Positions 35,456 to 47,376 are shown, counted from the first letter of the stretch. The stretch is DNA of 64,000 nucleotides from Rugalucina vietnamica (GCA_964017185.1 OZ024876.1:28674278-28738277); one strand, 5' to 3'. The notes: generated by a model not told the origin, from the letters alone. A program made the numbers and translations.

Positions 35456-35677
35456 TAATTACAAACACTTGCCCATGTAATATACAGAGTTTTCTGGTAA
35501 AAACTGAAAATTTTTGGTAGAATCGTTTTCATATTTTTCTTAGTTTTGCTCAAAAAAATAGATTGTGGGTACACCATAGAACCGCCTCGTCGGCGTTCTA
35601 ACGAGTACCCACAATCTGTTTTGGAACCAAAATAAGAAAAATAGGTATACCCCTGCATACCCCAGATTTTCGTGATG
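35456..35677 (+). repeat. GGCGGTTC hairpin miniature element, shortened core
   Basis: The copy has TACAAACACTTGCCCATG at the left and ATTTTCGTGATG at the right, with mirrored AGATTGTGGGTACAC and GTACCCACAATCTG words. Part of the central palindrome and of the right subterminal region is missing. Confidence 0.65.
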
Positions 35678-35710
35678 GAAAGCACTGGCTTTATTTCGAT
35701 ATGACTGGAT

Positions 35711-35921
35711 CAGCCACGTCATGAGAAACCCAACAATGTGGTTTCCGAACAGGTCAGACACAAACCGAGCTGTAGAAGCACAGAAGATGGCTAGAGGCTG
35801 GAAATTTCGGATTTAAGAAAAAGCGGAAGTGTACTATCCGTGTAGTGAAAACAAAGGCACTTATCAGCTTCGCCTTTGTTTTCGCATGTGCAGATTGTTG
35901 GTTTTCTCATGAGGCGGTTCA
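35711..35921 (+). repeat. GCCTTTGTTTTCGC hairpin element, inner hairpin deleted
   Basis: Begins CAGCCACGTCATGAGAAACC and ends CATGAGGCGGTTCA. The core is reduced to GCACTTATCAGCTTCGCCTT, so most of one stem arm is gone. Confidence 0.65.
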
Positions 35922-37761
35922 GATGTACATTTCGACGAAAAAACAAGTCAGCGACAACCAAACCGTTTTAATGCCTAATGAAAAGCACACTAAATAGTCA
36001 TCACCGCCGGGAATCCTGACGCTACCCCTTGTTGCATTACACCGGCGATGTTGATGTTATGTCCTGACAACCGCAAAAAACTTTCGACAAATTTGGTGTG
36101 CGAGACACTGTGCAATAGAAGTAAGTAAAGTACACATGATCAGTGTCCTCAGCAGGTTCTTCATGTTTTGTTTTATCATCAACCAGAACATAAAACACAG
36201 GTAGTTCATCAAATTCCAATTTGCACGACTGTTGTCGAGCCCTGACTGTTTGTTTGATCTCCAGATAAGGACATCCTGCGACAACTTGGCGACAGGTTGT
36301 GTCCAAACTCTCGTGAAGTCTCGGGGACGACGGAAACTTTCTCCACGAATAGTCGCGTGCACCGCTACGAGACACGAACTTAGGAATGCGCACTCGCTCT
36401 CTATCATACAGCCCGCCCTATTAAAATGACATTATCTTTCGCTTATGTCCAAATAAACGATGAATGTAGGAGATAACGCGAGTTAAAAGAGAGATAGGGA
36501 CCAAAACGAGCCTCTGTCAACCCTTTATCAACAATTGAAAGCGCAATTGAAAACGTCATAGAGGAATTAAGCCAAACAATACGACTTTAATCGCAATTGA
36601 GTCGAAAACGGAAGGTGACAGATTCAGTCTGAATCCCAGAAACACTTCACAACAGTGTTACAAAAACATAACGATTATGTGCAAGAACGATAAGACTGAA
36701 ACTGTCAAAATTCAGAAAACAGAGTTTACTCCTTAATCTCATTGTTTACCATTGCTAAGCACTCTGATCCATTGTTTAAACGCTGATTAGGTCCAAAACC
36801 AGCCAACTAAGTCTGAAGTGGCCACTGGAGAAGCGAAGACAGCTGAAGGGTTTTGATATGATAAGTTCTTGTTGAAGCACGCAAGTTTATAACAGAACTT
36901 GGCACGGGCGCAAAATGAAAGCCTTCGTACATAGAGATTCATGGAATTAAAGCTTGAAGCTGCCGAAGCTTGAGAATCATGGACTAATAAGCTTGATGTT
37001 GTCGAAGATTATTCTGCCTGGCCAAAGCAGGCACTGCACATTGATCATAAGGTCATTGCCAGAAGTACGGTAACTAGCGAGGTATTAAGAAGTCTCCGCG
37101 AAACCGCTCGGGAGCGGAATGGAACAACCAAGCCTCTTCTTTGATATAAATCAAAGAAGGGGCATAACTTGGACATGAAAAATATGGGTCAACTAGTTTT
37201 CATAAGGAAGTTGTACACGAAATTTCAAAACTGTCGCATGCAGTATTCAAAAGTTTGAAAAAAAAGTGCAACAGACGCACACACAGAGAAGCCAAAAGCA
37301 ATATGCTCTTCCAACATTTCTCAAGATTCAAAGATTCAAAATTTAATCTGCATTCAATCCAAAACATACAAGATTATGACAGAAACATATAACATACATA
37401 CAAGATGAAAAATGACAACTACATGTACACTACATTTACAGTACATTTGCATTCTACGATGTACAAAACTATACTATGAATATTGACTTATGTAAGTGTG
37501 ACATACCATTACACTTGGCAGTGCAGCCGTAACAGTGTATAAATGTATTTTTATTATGTCCATAAAATGTCAAATAAAACTAGTTGAAACTAATGTACCT
37601 GAATGTTGACTGGAGTCCTGATATTGTTGCCTAATCTTTAAACAATTATCTACATACAGGACAACTTTCTCAAGTGCATAAAAGAATAACGTTTTTGGTT
37701 CCTGCCATTTATCTGTAAATAGACTTTATTTTAAATGAAGAAATTTTTGAAAGTAGAGTAG

Positions 37762-38045
37762 AAAACATATGGAAAGGTAAAAGTAGGCAATGACCAGGAA
37801 AATGCGCAATCAGAAATAAATTCCCACTCCAAAAACCGTGGTGGGAAAAATTAAATTAACAATTAGGTACATATACTTAAAAACATATCGTAAGCCGAGT
37901 GAGCATCTGTTTCTCAATAGGCGGCCACTCAGTAACCCGAACTTAAATAAAAATATGAAAACGTACAAAAAAAATCGACTCCAAAACAAGTAGAACCACA
38001 ACAGAAGAAGAAACCTGCGCAATAAAGTTCAAAGTCCCGCTCCGA
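37762..38045 (+). repeat. 0.5-kb intronic repeat family, partial copy
   Basis: Contains AATTCCCACTCCAAAAACC, GTAAGCCGAGTGAGCATCTG and GGCCACTCAGTAACC in the same order as at 17880-18386. Confidence 0.6.
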
Positions 38046-38804
38046 GACCAAAACAGGAATCAACAAAAATCACATGTAATACCAATACAGAGGTTATGGT
38101 CAGCATGTAAAGAGGAATAAACAACACAGAGAAGCACATATTTCCATCTGACTGCTGCTCAAGAGAATTTATTGATCAGTGATGCGTACGGCGTTCGACA
38201 ATATTTTACCACAATGTTTATTTCGCGTGACTGCTTCGTCAGCGAGGCACGTGCGCGCGCGCTTTGATGCTGCTCTGAAAATAACGACAGCAGACGACAC
38301 AAACTGATGTCTTCTGCCGCAAAGACAGACGATAATTTACGATGTTTTCCTTTCAATATGATTAACCTGCATCGATGAGACATTTTATTTACTCATGAAA
38401 TTAGATTTGTAGAAGTCGTGGGAAGCATTTTGAGGCGAGGACTCCACATAAAATATTATCAATTTGCATGTTAATCAGACGCTTGTTTTTATCATTCTAT
38501 GATCAATAACAAGTGAGCTGTTGATCGTCCTGATGAGCTTAGATTTAGAAGACGATGAAAACAGTTTTGCCATTTTCAACATAAGAGTATAGTTTTCAGT
38601 ATAAGGGTATAATTTTCAAAGCTAGATTGTTGCATGTACGTGTTATAATGAGATAGGAAACACAAAGCGTGTTTCATAATTTCTGCAATGATGTTTAAGA
38701 CGAAAAGTAAACTCATACGAGATTTTTGGATAGTCACCACACACATGAACATTTCAGTTGACACCATGATAATGATAACAATGGAAACGTGACGATTCTT
38801 GACG

Positions 38805-39045
38805 ATTTACGTCCCACTCAACAGCTATGGTCATGTCGGGAAGTTGCCCCCATTTTATAGGACTTTTACCCAAACATTAGGATGTCATAGCATCCAAAAA
38901 GTGGCCCATATTCCCACCCTTGAAATTGTGAAGAAAGGACTTGAGGCGGTTCTAACGTGAACCCGCAATCAATATTTTGAGCAAAAATATTAAAAAACAC
39001 TTTTTTTTAAATGAAATTTTCATCTGTATATTACATAATGCGAGA
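38805..39045 (+). repeat. Fragments of two palindromic families
   Basis: 38805-38905 holds GTCATGTCGGGAAGTTGCC and ATTTTATAGGACTTTTACCC of the AACCACTTTTCCTGGGCAGG family. 38940-39045 holds GAGGCGGTTCTAACGTG and a diverged right arm of the GGCGGTTC family. Confidence 0.55.
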
Positions 39046-39078
39046 AACGTTGTAAAGGAGAAGACGGGCAATACAACA

Positions 39079-39358
39079 CATAACGAAAACTTGCCCATGC
39101 AATATACAGAGATTTTTAAAGTTATCAAAAATAAAAAAAAAAATCATTAGAAAAAGTTTGATATTTTTCTTATTTTTGCTCAAAACATAGATTGTGGGTA
39201 CACGTTAGAATCGCCTCGCCGAGGCGGTTCTAACGAGTACCCACAATCTATGTTTTGGAGCAAAAGTAAGAAAAATAGGTATACCTCCATACCCCAGTTT
39301 TGCTATATAAAAGTGGGGTTCAAGGGGGTATACATTACACGGACATGTTTTCATGATG
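39079..39358 (+). mobile_element. GGCGGTTC hairpin miniature element, full copy
   Basis: This 280-bp copy is the same length as 8567-8846, bounded by CATAACGAAAACTTGCCC and CATGTTTTCATGATG, with a nearly perfect central palindrome around CGCCTCGCCGAGGCG. Together with 8567-8846 and 28979-29260 it fixes the family's full length. Confidence 0.8.
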
Positions 39359-39947
39359 ACAGAGACCATAATGATTGGGTACAGATGCGCTCATTGGCAC
39401 GTGCGTATCGCAGTGAAGGTGTTATTGTATTATTTTTGTTGGCTTTTCCTAAAAGGAGAAGAAGTATCTGTTCTCTTCAAAATCCATTAGTCAAAATATT
39501 TTGAAGTCTTCAACATATTTATCGAATAATAATACACACAATTCTCTGTAAATAAAGAAACCTAAAAAGCATGGTTTTTGTGATATCTCGTTAAAAGCAT
39601 TACTGAAAATAAGCAGGCTCAATCATTGCAAAAAAGAAGGAAAAATGCCATTTAAAAATAATATGAAACCAAGTATACAAGACCTTGAACTTCTACGAAA
39701 CGGAGGATTTTTATACAAATATAACATTGAAGTGTGGAATACGCGAACATCTCATGTAAGTTTTAACAATTCCGACCAACATAGTTCGCATTTGATCTAG
39801 CCACAAATTTAAATGTCAGAAAGTTAGGGTCTCTCATCACATTTTATCATTGGCCGCAATCCATTCTGAGAATGCATTAGTAACTAGGCAACAGGTTTTA
39901 TTCCATTTTCTGGGGAAGAAATGTTATTGATCGGCGGCTGAAATAAC

Positions 39948-40183
39948 TGAGCCACCTCGTGGAAAAACAAACAATGTGGTTTCCGATTAGGTCTGACACA
40001 AACCGACCTGTACAAGCACAGAAAAGAGCTAATAGCTTGAAATTTTGGAGTTAAGTAGAGGAAGATTTGTACTATCCGAGTAGCGAAAACAAAGGCGCTG
40101 ATCAGCTTCGCAGTAACTGCGAAGCTGATCTGCGCCTTTGTTTTCGCATATGCAGATTGTTGGTTTTCCCATGAGGCGGCTCA
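39948..40183 (+). repeat. GCCTTTGTTTTCGC hairpin element, full copy
   Basis: The 236-bp copy is bounded by TGAGCC and GGCTCA. Its central hairpin at about 40085-40145 is almost perfect, around GCAGTAACTGC. The core has changed together with its complement (CGCAG/CTGCG against CGCGG/CCGCG elsewhere), so pairing is kept. Confidence 0.75.
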
Positions 40184-40753
40184 ACTGTTGTTGACATATA
40201 AAATAACTTTTCAGACTGTCCCGGAGTAGTGTTTCAAGGGTTTTATGTCCAGTCGTCTTTTATTAGAGAAATCGATACGTGCCGTTTGGGACCCATAAAC
40301 TACTAAATACGTTTCACATTGCATCATGCTGTATCATCAGTGCTGTATCTATGGTGTCTAGAAATATGTTGCTTTGTTTTGATGCTTTATGTCTATCTGT
40401 TTATTCTGTCTGTTGTGCTCATCATATTTATCTAAATTTGTAGATGCTGGCCTAGCCTTGCTCAAAGTAAGAATAGAGGGACCAGGAATCGATGCAATTA
40501 TATTTAAAGTCCCTACATAGACAACAGGTGGGAAAGAAAATACATAAAACACAACAAACCATTTTTTCGACAACACACACAAAGTCAGAGCTAACAAGGT
40601 AGCCATCCGGCTAAGTTTCAACCAGAACGAAAGGCTAACGAGCACGACAGAGAGGCAGGCACAATGAACAGTAGTATAATGGCGATAAACCACTTTTCCT
40701 GGGACACCCAAGGCTTAGAAATAAGAAATAAATAAATACGCCTCTCTTAATTT

Positions 40754-40892
40754 CATAACGAAAACTTGCCCGTGCAATATACAGTGTTTTTTTTTTCAGC
40801 TGTAAAAATTGACAATTTCCCTGTAAATTCCAGTTTTGCTATATTAAAGTGGGTATAAGTGGTAAAGATTACACGAACACGCTTTCTTGATG
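40754..40892 (+). repeat. GGCGGTTC hairpin miniature element lacking the palindrome
   Basis: Both termini are present (CATAACGAAAACTTGCCC and ACGCTTTCTTGATG) with the TTGCTATATTAAAGTGGG subterminal word, but the whole central palindrome is absent, giving a 139-bp derivative. Confidence 0.65.
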
Positions 40893-41194
40893 TTATTTTT
40901 GCCGGATAGCTTTCTTGCTGGACAAAGCTAGTCATCTTGATTATGATTCATTCGAGGTGTTAAAATTTTATTCTGTCTTGTAATGTCCTTTATTTCGCGT
41001 CTCAAACTATCCATACACTGTACTTCTCTACTTGAATCATCGGCCGAAGAAAAAAAAAAGTGGACTTTCTTCATATTATTTTCTATCGGCGTCCAACTGT
41101 TTTCAAATTTCCCACTTTCAATTTATGGTTCGTTAGTGATATTCTGATGAAAACATGACCAGTCTAATGAAAAATCATGTCGAATTTAAATAAG

Positions 41195-41430
41195 GGTGGC
41201 GGGGTGGAATGGCTGCGTGTGCCTCCAGGCAAAGCTTATACGCTACTTATTGGTTAACGGCTCTCGTTTGAGCTTGCCCAGGAAAAGTAGTTCAAGTCAT
41301 CCATAGTCGTAGTGGCTTACTTGGGTGGTTACAATTGAAGCGCTTTTTGAATGTCATGGCATCATAATTTTGGTTGAATGTCCCATAAAATAGAGCCATC
41401 GTCGCGACAATTCAAACAAATAAATATATA
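41195..41430 (-). repeat. AACCACTTTTCCTGGGCAGG family copy
   Basis: The reverse-complement words are GCTGCGTGTGCCTCCAGGCA, GCCCAGGAAAAGTAGTTCAA and GTCCCATAAAATAGAG, ending near CAATTCAAACAAATAAAT. Confidence 0.6.
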
Positions 41431-41961
41431 TGTAAATAAATTACGACGAAACGCGCAAGGAAAGGTACCCCGGAGCATGCCATGTCAAATCACTGTTGTG
41501 AAGTTCATGAAAAAATAATTCAAATTTTAGTCGATTCAAATCACGTGAAATTACGTCAACGTCTTAAATGGCGCCACGAAATAAAATCAACGTTCAGCAA
41601 CCGCAACAGGGAGACTGGAGTAAGTAACAGGGGGTCCCAAGAGACATGAATAGAAACACGGGCAGCGATTAAATCGGTTCTGCGTAAATTTGGGGCATAC
41701 GCCACAAGAGACTTATAATTTGTTGAGCAAGGCTTAAGAGGCACCTGAATTAAAACCACCAGCTGTTTTAAAATGATATGTCCGGTTTAAAAAGGACGAA
41801 AAAGCGTAGAAGACGATCCAAAGAGTGGACGCGCAACGAAAATTGGAGAAAAACATGTGACGTGTGTGAAAATAACGTCGTTGAGAAAGATAGCCGGCAA
41901 AGAATTAGACATATTTCAGATATAAGTGTAAGGACTGTTACAGAACGGCAGCAGTAATATT

Positions 41962-42112
41962 TGAACCGCCTCGTTAGAAAACCGACAATGTGGTTTTTGA
42001 AAAGGTCCAACACAAATCGAGTTGCCATCGAAGATGGCTAGAGACTTGAAATTTTGGATTTAGAAAGAAGAGGAATTGTACTATCCGTATAGCGAAAACA
42101 AAGGCGCTGATG
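41962..42112 (+). repeat. GCCTTTGTTTTCGC hairpin element, right half missing
   Basis: Runs from TGAACCGCCTCG to GCGAAAACAAAGGCGCTGAT and stops abruptly inside the hairpin. Unrelated sequence follows. Confidence 0.6.
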
Positions 42113-42299
42113 TTAATATTGCTGAACATAATTCGTTGACTTTATTTGTTCTTGTCAACTTCGTCATACATAAACAAGTGAACCTACATGTCTATCCATA
42201 TACGTTTAAAATGAAGCATATCATACATCACCATTTGAAATTGTTTGTACATGTCAGCCTTGTTAAGCTTTACTTAACATGTGTAATTTTTGTTCATCC

Positions 42300-42625
42300 T
42301 CTAAACAGTGCTTTAAATATAACCACCCAACCATGCCAATATGGCTTATATATATATTTATTTATTGTCCGCACCTCCATCCCCATCGGGCACCAGTGCA
42401 CATCTTCACTTTATTTGTACTATTTACAACCGCATTTTAACTAGATTGATGAAACAGAAATAACATGTATGTATGTATGTATGTATGTATGTATGTATGT
42501 ATGTATGTATGTAGGGATGGATGGATGGTTTGACTTTAAACCACTTTTCCTGGGCAGGCTCAGGGCAGGCTCAGGCCTGAGCGGTTAACTATTAATCAGA
42601 TGGTCAGTCAGTAGCATAAAAGCTT
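42300..42625 (+). repeat. AACCACTTTTCCTGGGCAGG family copy split by an ATGT microsatellite
   Basis: AACCACCCAACC with GGCTTATATATA lies left of an ATGT tetranucleotide run (42464-42512). GATGGTTTGAC, CCACTTTTCCTGGGCAGG (with the CAGGCTCAG word duplicated) and GCGGTTAACTATTAATCAG lie right of it. Confidence 0.55.
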
Positions 42626-42659
42626 TGCATGTCAACCATATGCTTTATTTTGTGTTTGC

Positions 42660-43440
42660 AACCTAGCCTTATTGAATAATAGTCAAGCCGATAATTGCAA
42701 AATATCAAAGAAAACTGCTATTTGTGGTACAAGCATGAAACTTGGCATAAGTGTTGTCTAAAGCAAAATATTTGATTTCAGATATGGAGGCATTCTGGGA
42801 AACTCCCACTTCCGGTCAAAATCCGAGATGGCCGCCACCACTATAATTTCAAGCTTACAACATCATAAATGTTACATTATTTGACCCGTGATAGGCGTTT
42901 TTGCGAATTAATCACTGTTTAATCACTCAAACAACATTTATCAAGTAATAGCATGATTGATTGACGCTTAAACTGATCGATCGACCAATCAATCACGAGC
43001 GATCGATGAAAAAAATGATCGATTTTAGACTGCAGTTGCATCAAGCACTTGGCGTTCGCATCACATTTGCTTCTAGTTCATACGAGTTTTATAAAGTTTG
43101 AAAAACTTTTTCGAATCCCCATTGATTGCATCATTATTTGCATTGGGGTTATATTTAATATTTATCTTCTATAATAGTTGGGAAACGGAATTGCTTTTGT
43201 GGCCATCAAACATACATTGTCTCTTTTCTGAATTCAATTTGAATGCTACTTACAGCAGCATTTTTGCAATCCCAGTTTTAAAGACGCCACTGTTTGTAGT
43301 TATAAATGTGATTGTTTATCGCATAAATGGTATCTGAAGTAATGTTTTTGCTTTCAGATAGGAAGGCATTCTGAAAATCGCCCACTTCCGGTCAAAATCC
43401 AATATGGCCACCACTACTGCTATTTTAAGCCTAAAGCATC
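42660..43440 (+). repeat. CCGGAAGT-family repeat, two units
   Basis: Two related segments carry GGCATTCTGGGAAACTCCCA and GGCATTCTGAAAATCGCCCA, followed by CTTCCGGTCAAAATCC and ATGGCC. The same family in inverted orientation forms the tandem array around 46.6-47.4 kb and 51.3-51.5 kb. Confidence 0.6.
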
Positions 43441-45495
43441 CATTGATAGATAGTTCGTCAAATTAAATTAATGTTTTATAACGTAACAATATTTATCAAA
43501 TGATTAACTGATTTATTGACATTTAAATCGATCAATCACTGAATTAGTTTATTTGCTTTAGACTGAATACTGCATACTTGCATCCGCATAAGGAATGACT
43601 CTGTTCCAAACGTTAAAATGTTGTACTTGTATTGATAGTTTAAAGATGTCTTTTATAAATAGAGGAGAAAATGGAATATGATTGCACGTCGTTGCACATA
43701 CTTAATTTATAAGGGTACCTGGACCGAAAATCCACGTCTCCAAATCTCCACATACTGGAAGAAAACCTACCTACCGTTTGATATGTATAGATTCTCTTTA
43801 GTATGGAAAAGAAATTGAATGTTGTGTACTAGATTGATGTTTATAGATCGTTTTGATTTAGTTGATGAAAGGAAAGTTTTAAATGGTCAAATGAATATTT
43901 TCAGGCAGTTTTGAGTCCGGTTTGCATAGTTTGGCATTGTTGTGTGCACATCTGGTATATTGGAATCTTCAAATACGAACCTAACAGCTTGCCACCAAAT
44001 TCATAATTCTTAATTGGGAAAGAACAACTATGATCATCCACAAAATTGCTCAAAGGACTAGGATGTTAAACTGACTGATAAAGAACGTGATTATTGCTAA
44101 AATAAGTCTTAACATCAATGAAAAATTAGGTCCAATCCGGTAATTACGTCCGATCCGGTCCGTTCCGGTCCGATCCGGTGATTGCACGCACCCACCCTAA
44201 ATGACTTTGTGTGAGCACCGTTTACATTTTAACAATACGCTGTAAGGTTGTAGCTACTCATGTCATCAGACGACACCACATTAACCTAAAATCGCAAAAC
44301 ATACATTCGCGTATGAACTTCAGAACTGTCGCCACTGATGTGTGCGGTAGCCAAAACTACATGATCTTCAGTGTGGCTCTGATGCCGTCAAAGTCTTAAA
44401 AGATCAACTAGATAACTCAAGTCGTTTCTGTTGGCTGACAGTACTACCAGCGTGGCAGGGTAAACCAATAGATCCACATTACCATATACATTGTTATTTA
44501 TGCATTTAGTACTTCCATGGTTCCGCTTATTATAGTGGCTTAGGGACAACTTCATCGTCACCCAAACTTTCCGTTGGCTCATACAGCCACCCTCACAATT
44601 TAGCAGGTCTTCAAAACACACAGAGGCTCTCATAAACAACCAATCAGATTACTTTTAAGTGCGTGACTGAATCAGGCAAATGCCAACTTTCATTTGCGTT
44701 GAGGGCTAAAAAACACACTTCCCGACGATGATTACCATCCAAATCACTGCCACGTCGAAGTATTGAAGTATTTTCAAAAAATGTCGCTTGAGTCGTACCC
44801 TTGACACCTTCGTTATGATATTTGTGTTTGGTGTGGTTAACCTCTAAATCTTTGAAAAATCTAAGAGGGTTGCGTCGGTTTCCCGACAATAACATTCTTT
44901 ACTAGGGCCTCTATTAATCATTATGATTAGTTGATGAGTTGCTGAGTCCATTTGGGCTGTTTTTCGATACCCTTGCAAAGAATGCACGTGAGGAATATTG
45001 GTGTATACATGTAGTTCGATGCCAGAGTTATCACTTTTCTTAAACATGGGTATGGCATTAAACTTCTTCCTGTCGTCTTTTACATTAATAATTTTATGAA
45101 TGGGGGTAACATCACAAAGACAATCTGAAAGGTCTAGCTTAACTGTTTAAGATTTTTCTTTTATTTTCGGCGGTCATTTTCTGAAATGCTTATCTGTAGC
45201 ACCCACTTGGTAATGCCCTGTTGAAGCTCATGGTAGGCGTCAGAAGACATACCATCTGCTAAATGCGGTTTTTGCAAACGTATTTCGGCCTTGTGTGAGA
45301 CAGACATACTCTATTTAGGAGAAACATTTTAGATTCATTCAGGTTGATAACGGTTGGTTTCAAAACAAATGACCTGTTATGGGAGCATGTATGTATAATC
45401 TACATTCCCCATTGCAGCAACATGTTGTCATGAGCTCAAGTTGTTCGCTGCAAAACGGGCTATAGGAGGGCGTGTTAATCATTATTTCAAAAGTT

Positions 45496-45548
45496 ATTCA
45501 ATGTATTTGCAATAGAATCAGTACTGATCTATTGCAAATACATTGAAT
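45496..45548. repeat. 53-nt near-perfect palindrome
   Basis: Two perfect 20-nt arms (ATTCAATGTATTTGCAATAG and its complement) enclose a self-complementary 12-mer ATCAGTACTGAT plus one unpaired A. It is not part of any other repeat family seen in the window. Confidence 0.85.
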
Positions 45549-45809
45549 GACAAAATTTTGTCAAATTAGCCAAGTTGAGTCGACATGTCTATAGTTAACA
45601 CATTAAAACAATGGAATACACATCCACAATGAAGTCTGGTATAATGAAAGTGTTTGCAGCCAATCTCTTAGTACACATTGCCTTCTTTCTTTCTTCAAAT
45701 ACTGAGTCGATCATTTTCAGATCATCACCATTCAGAAAACATTCGGGATCATGGACAATTAAAACTATTTACAAAGAGTTGAATAGAGGCATACTAAAAC
45801 GTGTGCCTC

Positions 45810-46592
45810 TGGGCGCGTGATTTAAAAGCCTTAAAAACTTCCATGGTCTTAGATACGACCACAGAAGGATGACTATTCCACTGTTAGTCCTTGGGAAGAA
45901 AAATTCTTCAGAGCATCACTATAGGCAATGTATCTTGTGCACTGTGAACCATGAGTCTTTATCTGGGTACCAGGTCAGATACTTATCTTTGTCAAGAGAC
46001 ACTGTACCGGAGTGAATCTTGTAAAACTAAGTTAAGGAATACCGCAGCCTGCGGTCCTCCGGGGATGTCCACTCAAGATCATCAAGCATGTCGTCGACGC
46101 TACTGGTGTTTCTCAACCGCCATCAGGCCGCCACCTAGCTGCTGTCCTCTGCACTTTCTCCACATTTTCTGTCTCAGTGTCATTATAGGGATGCCAAATA
46201 GGAGTTGCATACGCGAGCTGAGGACGAACCAATGTTTTGTATGCAACTTCCTTTTTAGTGCAAAAGCCCAATGTCTTAGTTGCTTTAGAAGACATATTCT
46301 TAGTTGCTTTAGAAGACATATCCGAAACATGTTGACCACATTCCAAGTTGTCTGTAATAGTTATTCCGAAGTATTTTGCGGACTGAACCTATTCCAATGT
46401 TTGTTGATGCAGTGAGTAAATAAAGTGTATTTGATTGCTAGGGAGGAACCGGGTCACCCTCATTGAATGACATTTTGGCAACATCGGTCTCCCATTGTGC
46501 TTGGTTATTCAGGCCATCCTCTACAATCCGACAATCTGTAGGGGATTTGATATTTCTGTACAGAACACAATCGTCGGCAAAGAGGCGAACTG
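45810..46592 (-). pseudogene. 5'-truncated non-LTR retrotransposon fragment (reverse transcriptase C-terminal half)
   Basis: Read on the minus strand from about 46590, the text VRLFADDCVLYRN gives the catalytic FADD box (46570-46581). Next come a thumb-region frame with SSKATK and AYKTLVRPQLAYATPIWHPY, then HSGTVSLDKDKYLT and, near 45850, a decayed C-terminal FFPRT block. The frame shifts at least twice and the SSKATK segment is duplicated by a 24-bp tandem repeat (about 46273-46320). The fragment starts at the FADD box, so fingers, endonuclease and ORF1 are missing, as expected from incomplete target-primed reverse transcription. It fits the Jockey/CR1-like group; the exact clade is not determined. 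Confidence 0.8.
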
Positions 46593-46639
46593 CGGCTAAA
46601 ATAAATAGAATTGCACGCAGGAGTCATCAATAATTAAAA

Positions 46640-47376
46640 CTTGAGAAAGATCCAGTCAAAATTTATCCACGAATTTTATTAATTTAGGATTAAGATTTCC
46701 TTTAGTTTGTCTCTTGACCATACGATACTAACCGGAAGAAATACGCTTGGCGCATACATAGTGGTAACAACAGTTACTTGCAATTGCAATTGTACTCACA
46801 TACAATTCGTTTTATATTAAAGACAAAAACCCGGTATTATCAGTTTATTTAGATATAAAAGCAATATTTTGAGACATGATAAAAAATAAAGAAATAATAG
46901 TCTTGGATTTAACCGGAAGTTGAATTAGTTTGAAGCAAAATGCGGTTTGTCTTTTGATGTGAATTTTAATGTATTATGAGCGTTAATTTATGCTGAACAC
47001 TGTGTTGACTTTTAACCAAAGATCCTGAGATTTGTTCCAGCCTGTAGGCTTAAAGAATAAGATTCATAACCAAATCCGCCATCTTTAATCAAACCGGACG
47101 TAAGAAGTTTGGCGCATGCTTATCGGAAAAACCTTTCAATTGTACTCACATACTTTTATTTTCATATAAAAGACAAAATTGCCTGCTATTGTTTGATTTA
47201 GATGAGCGATTTTGTCAAATTGACCAAAATAAATAAATTCTGGTCCGCCATCTTGGATTTAACCGGAAGTTGAATTATGTTGAAACAAAAAGCACTTCTT
47301 TGTCTTTGTACATCATTTTTTATTTATTTTTGATGAAAATCGTCTTGACTTTGATGATTTTCAACAAAATCCTGAG
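46640..47376. repeat. Tandem array, period about 345 bp, left part
   Basis: Landmark words recur at a fixed distance: AACCGGAAGTTGAATTA at about 46910 and 47260, and ATCCTGAG at about 47026 and 47370. CATATAAAAGACAAA-like words and GGCGCAT also recur. The array continues at 51296 after a 3.9-kb insertion, where AGATATTTCCCAGCCTGTA corresponds to AGATTTGTTCCAGCCTGTA at 47031. Confidence 0.75.

Larger units (their letters stand above)
27331..45800. other. Intergenic, repeat-dense, no supportable host gene
   Basis: The block upstream of Islet is made of unique AT-rich DNA (27331-28975, about 29260-29730, 36430-37750) and many short palindromic elements listed separately. Reading frames here are short, out of register with each other and mostly lie inside repeats. 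Two overlapping same-strand frames of 118 and 116 codons near 36.0-36.4 kb and a broken set of frames at 44.4-45.2 kb are noted as findings, but I cannot assign them to a protein family. Simple sequence includes a T/G homopolymer junction (34914-34944) and an ATGT tetranucleotide run (42464-42512). Confidence 0.6.

Noticed and set aside
40358-40711. 117-codon minus-strand hydrophobic frame
   Set aside because: Composition looks membrane-like, but there is no motif, and its start lies in a fragment of the AACCACTTTTCCTGGG repeat family.
42464-42512. ATGT tetranucleotide run considered as a CRISPR-like or regulatory array
   Set aside because: It is an ordinary microsatellite without spacers.
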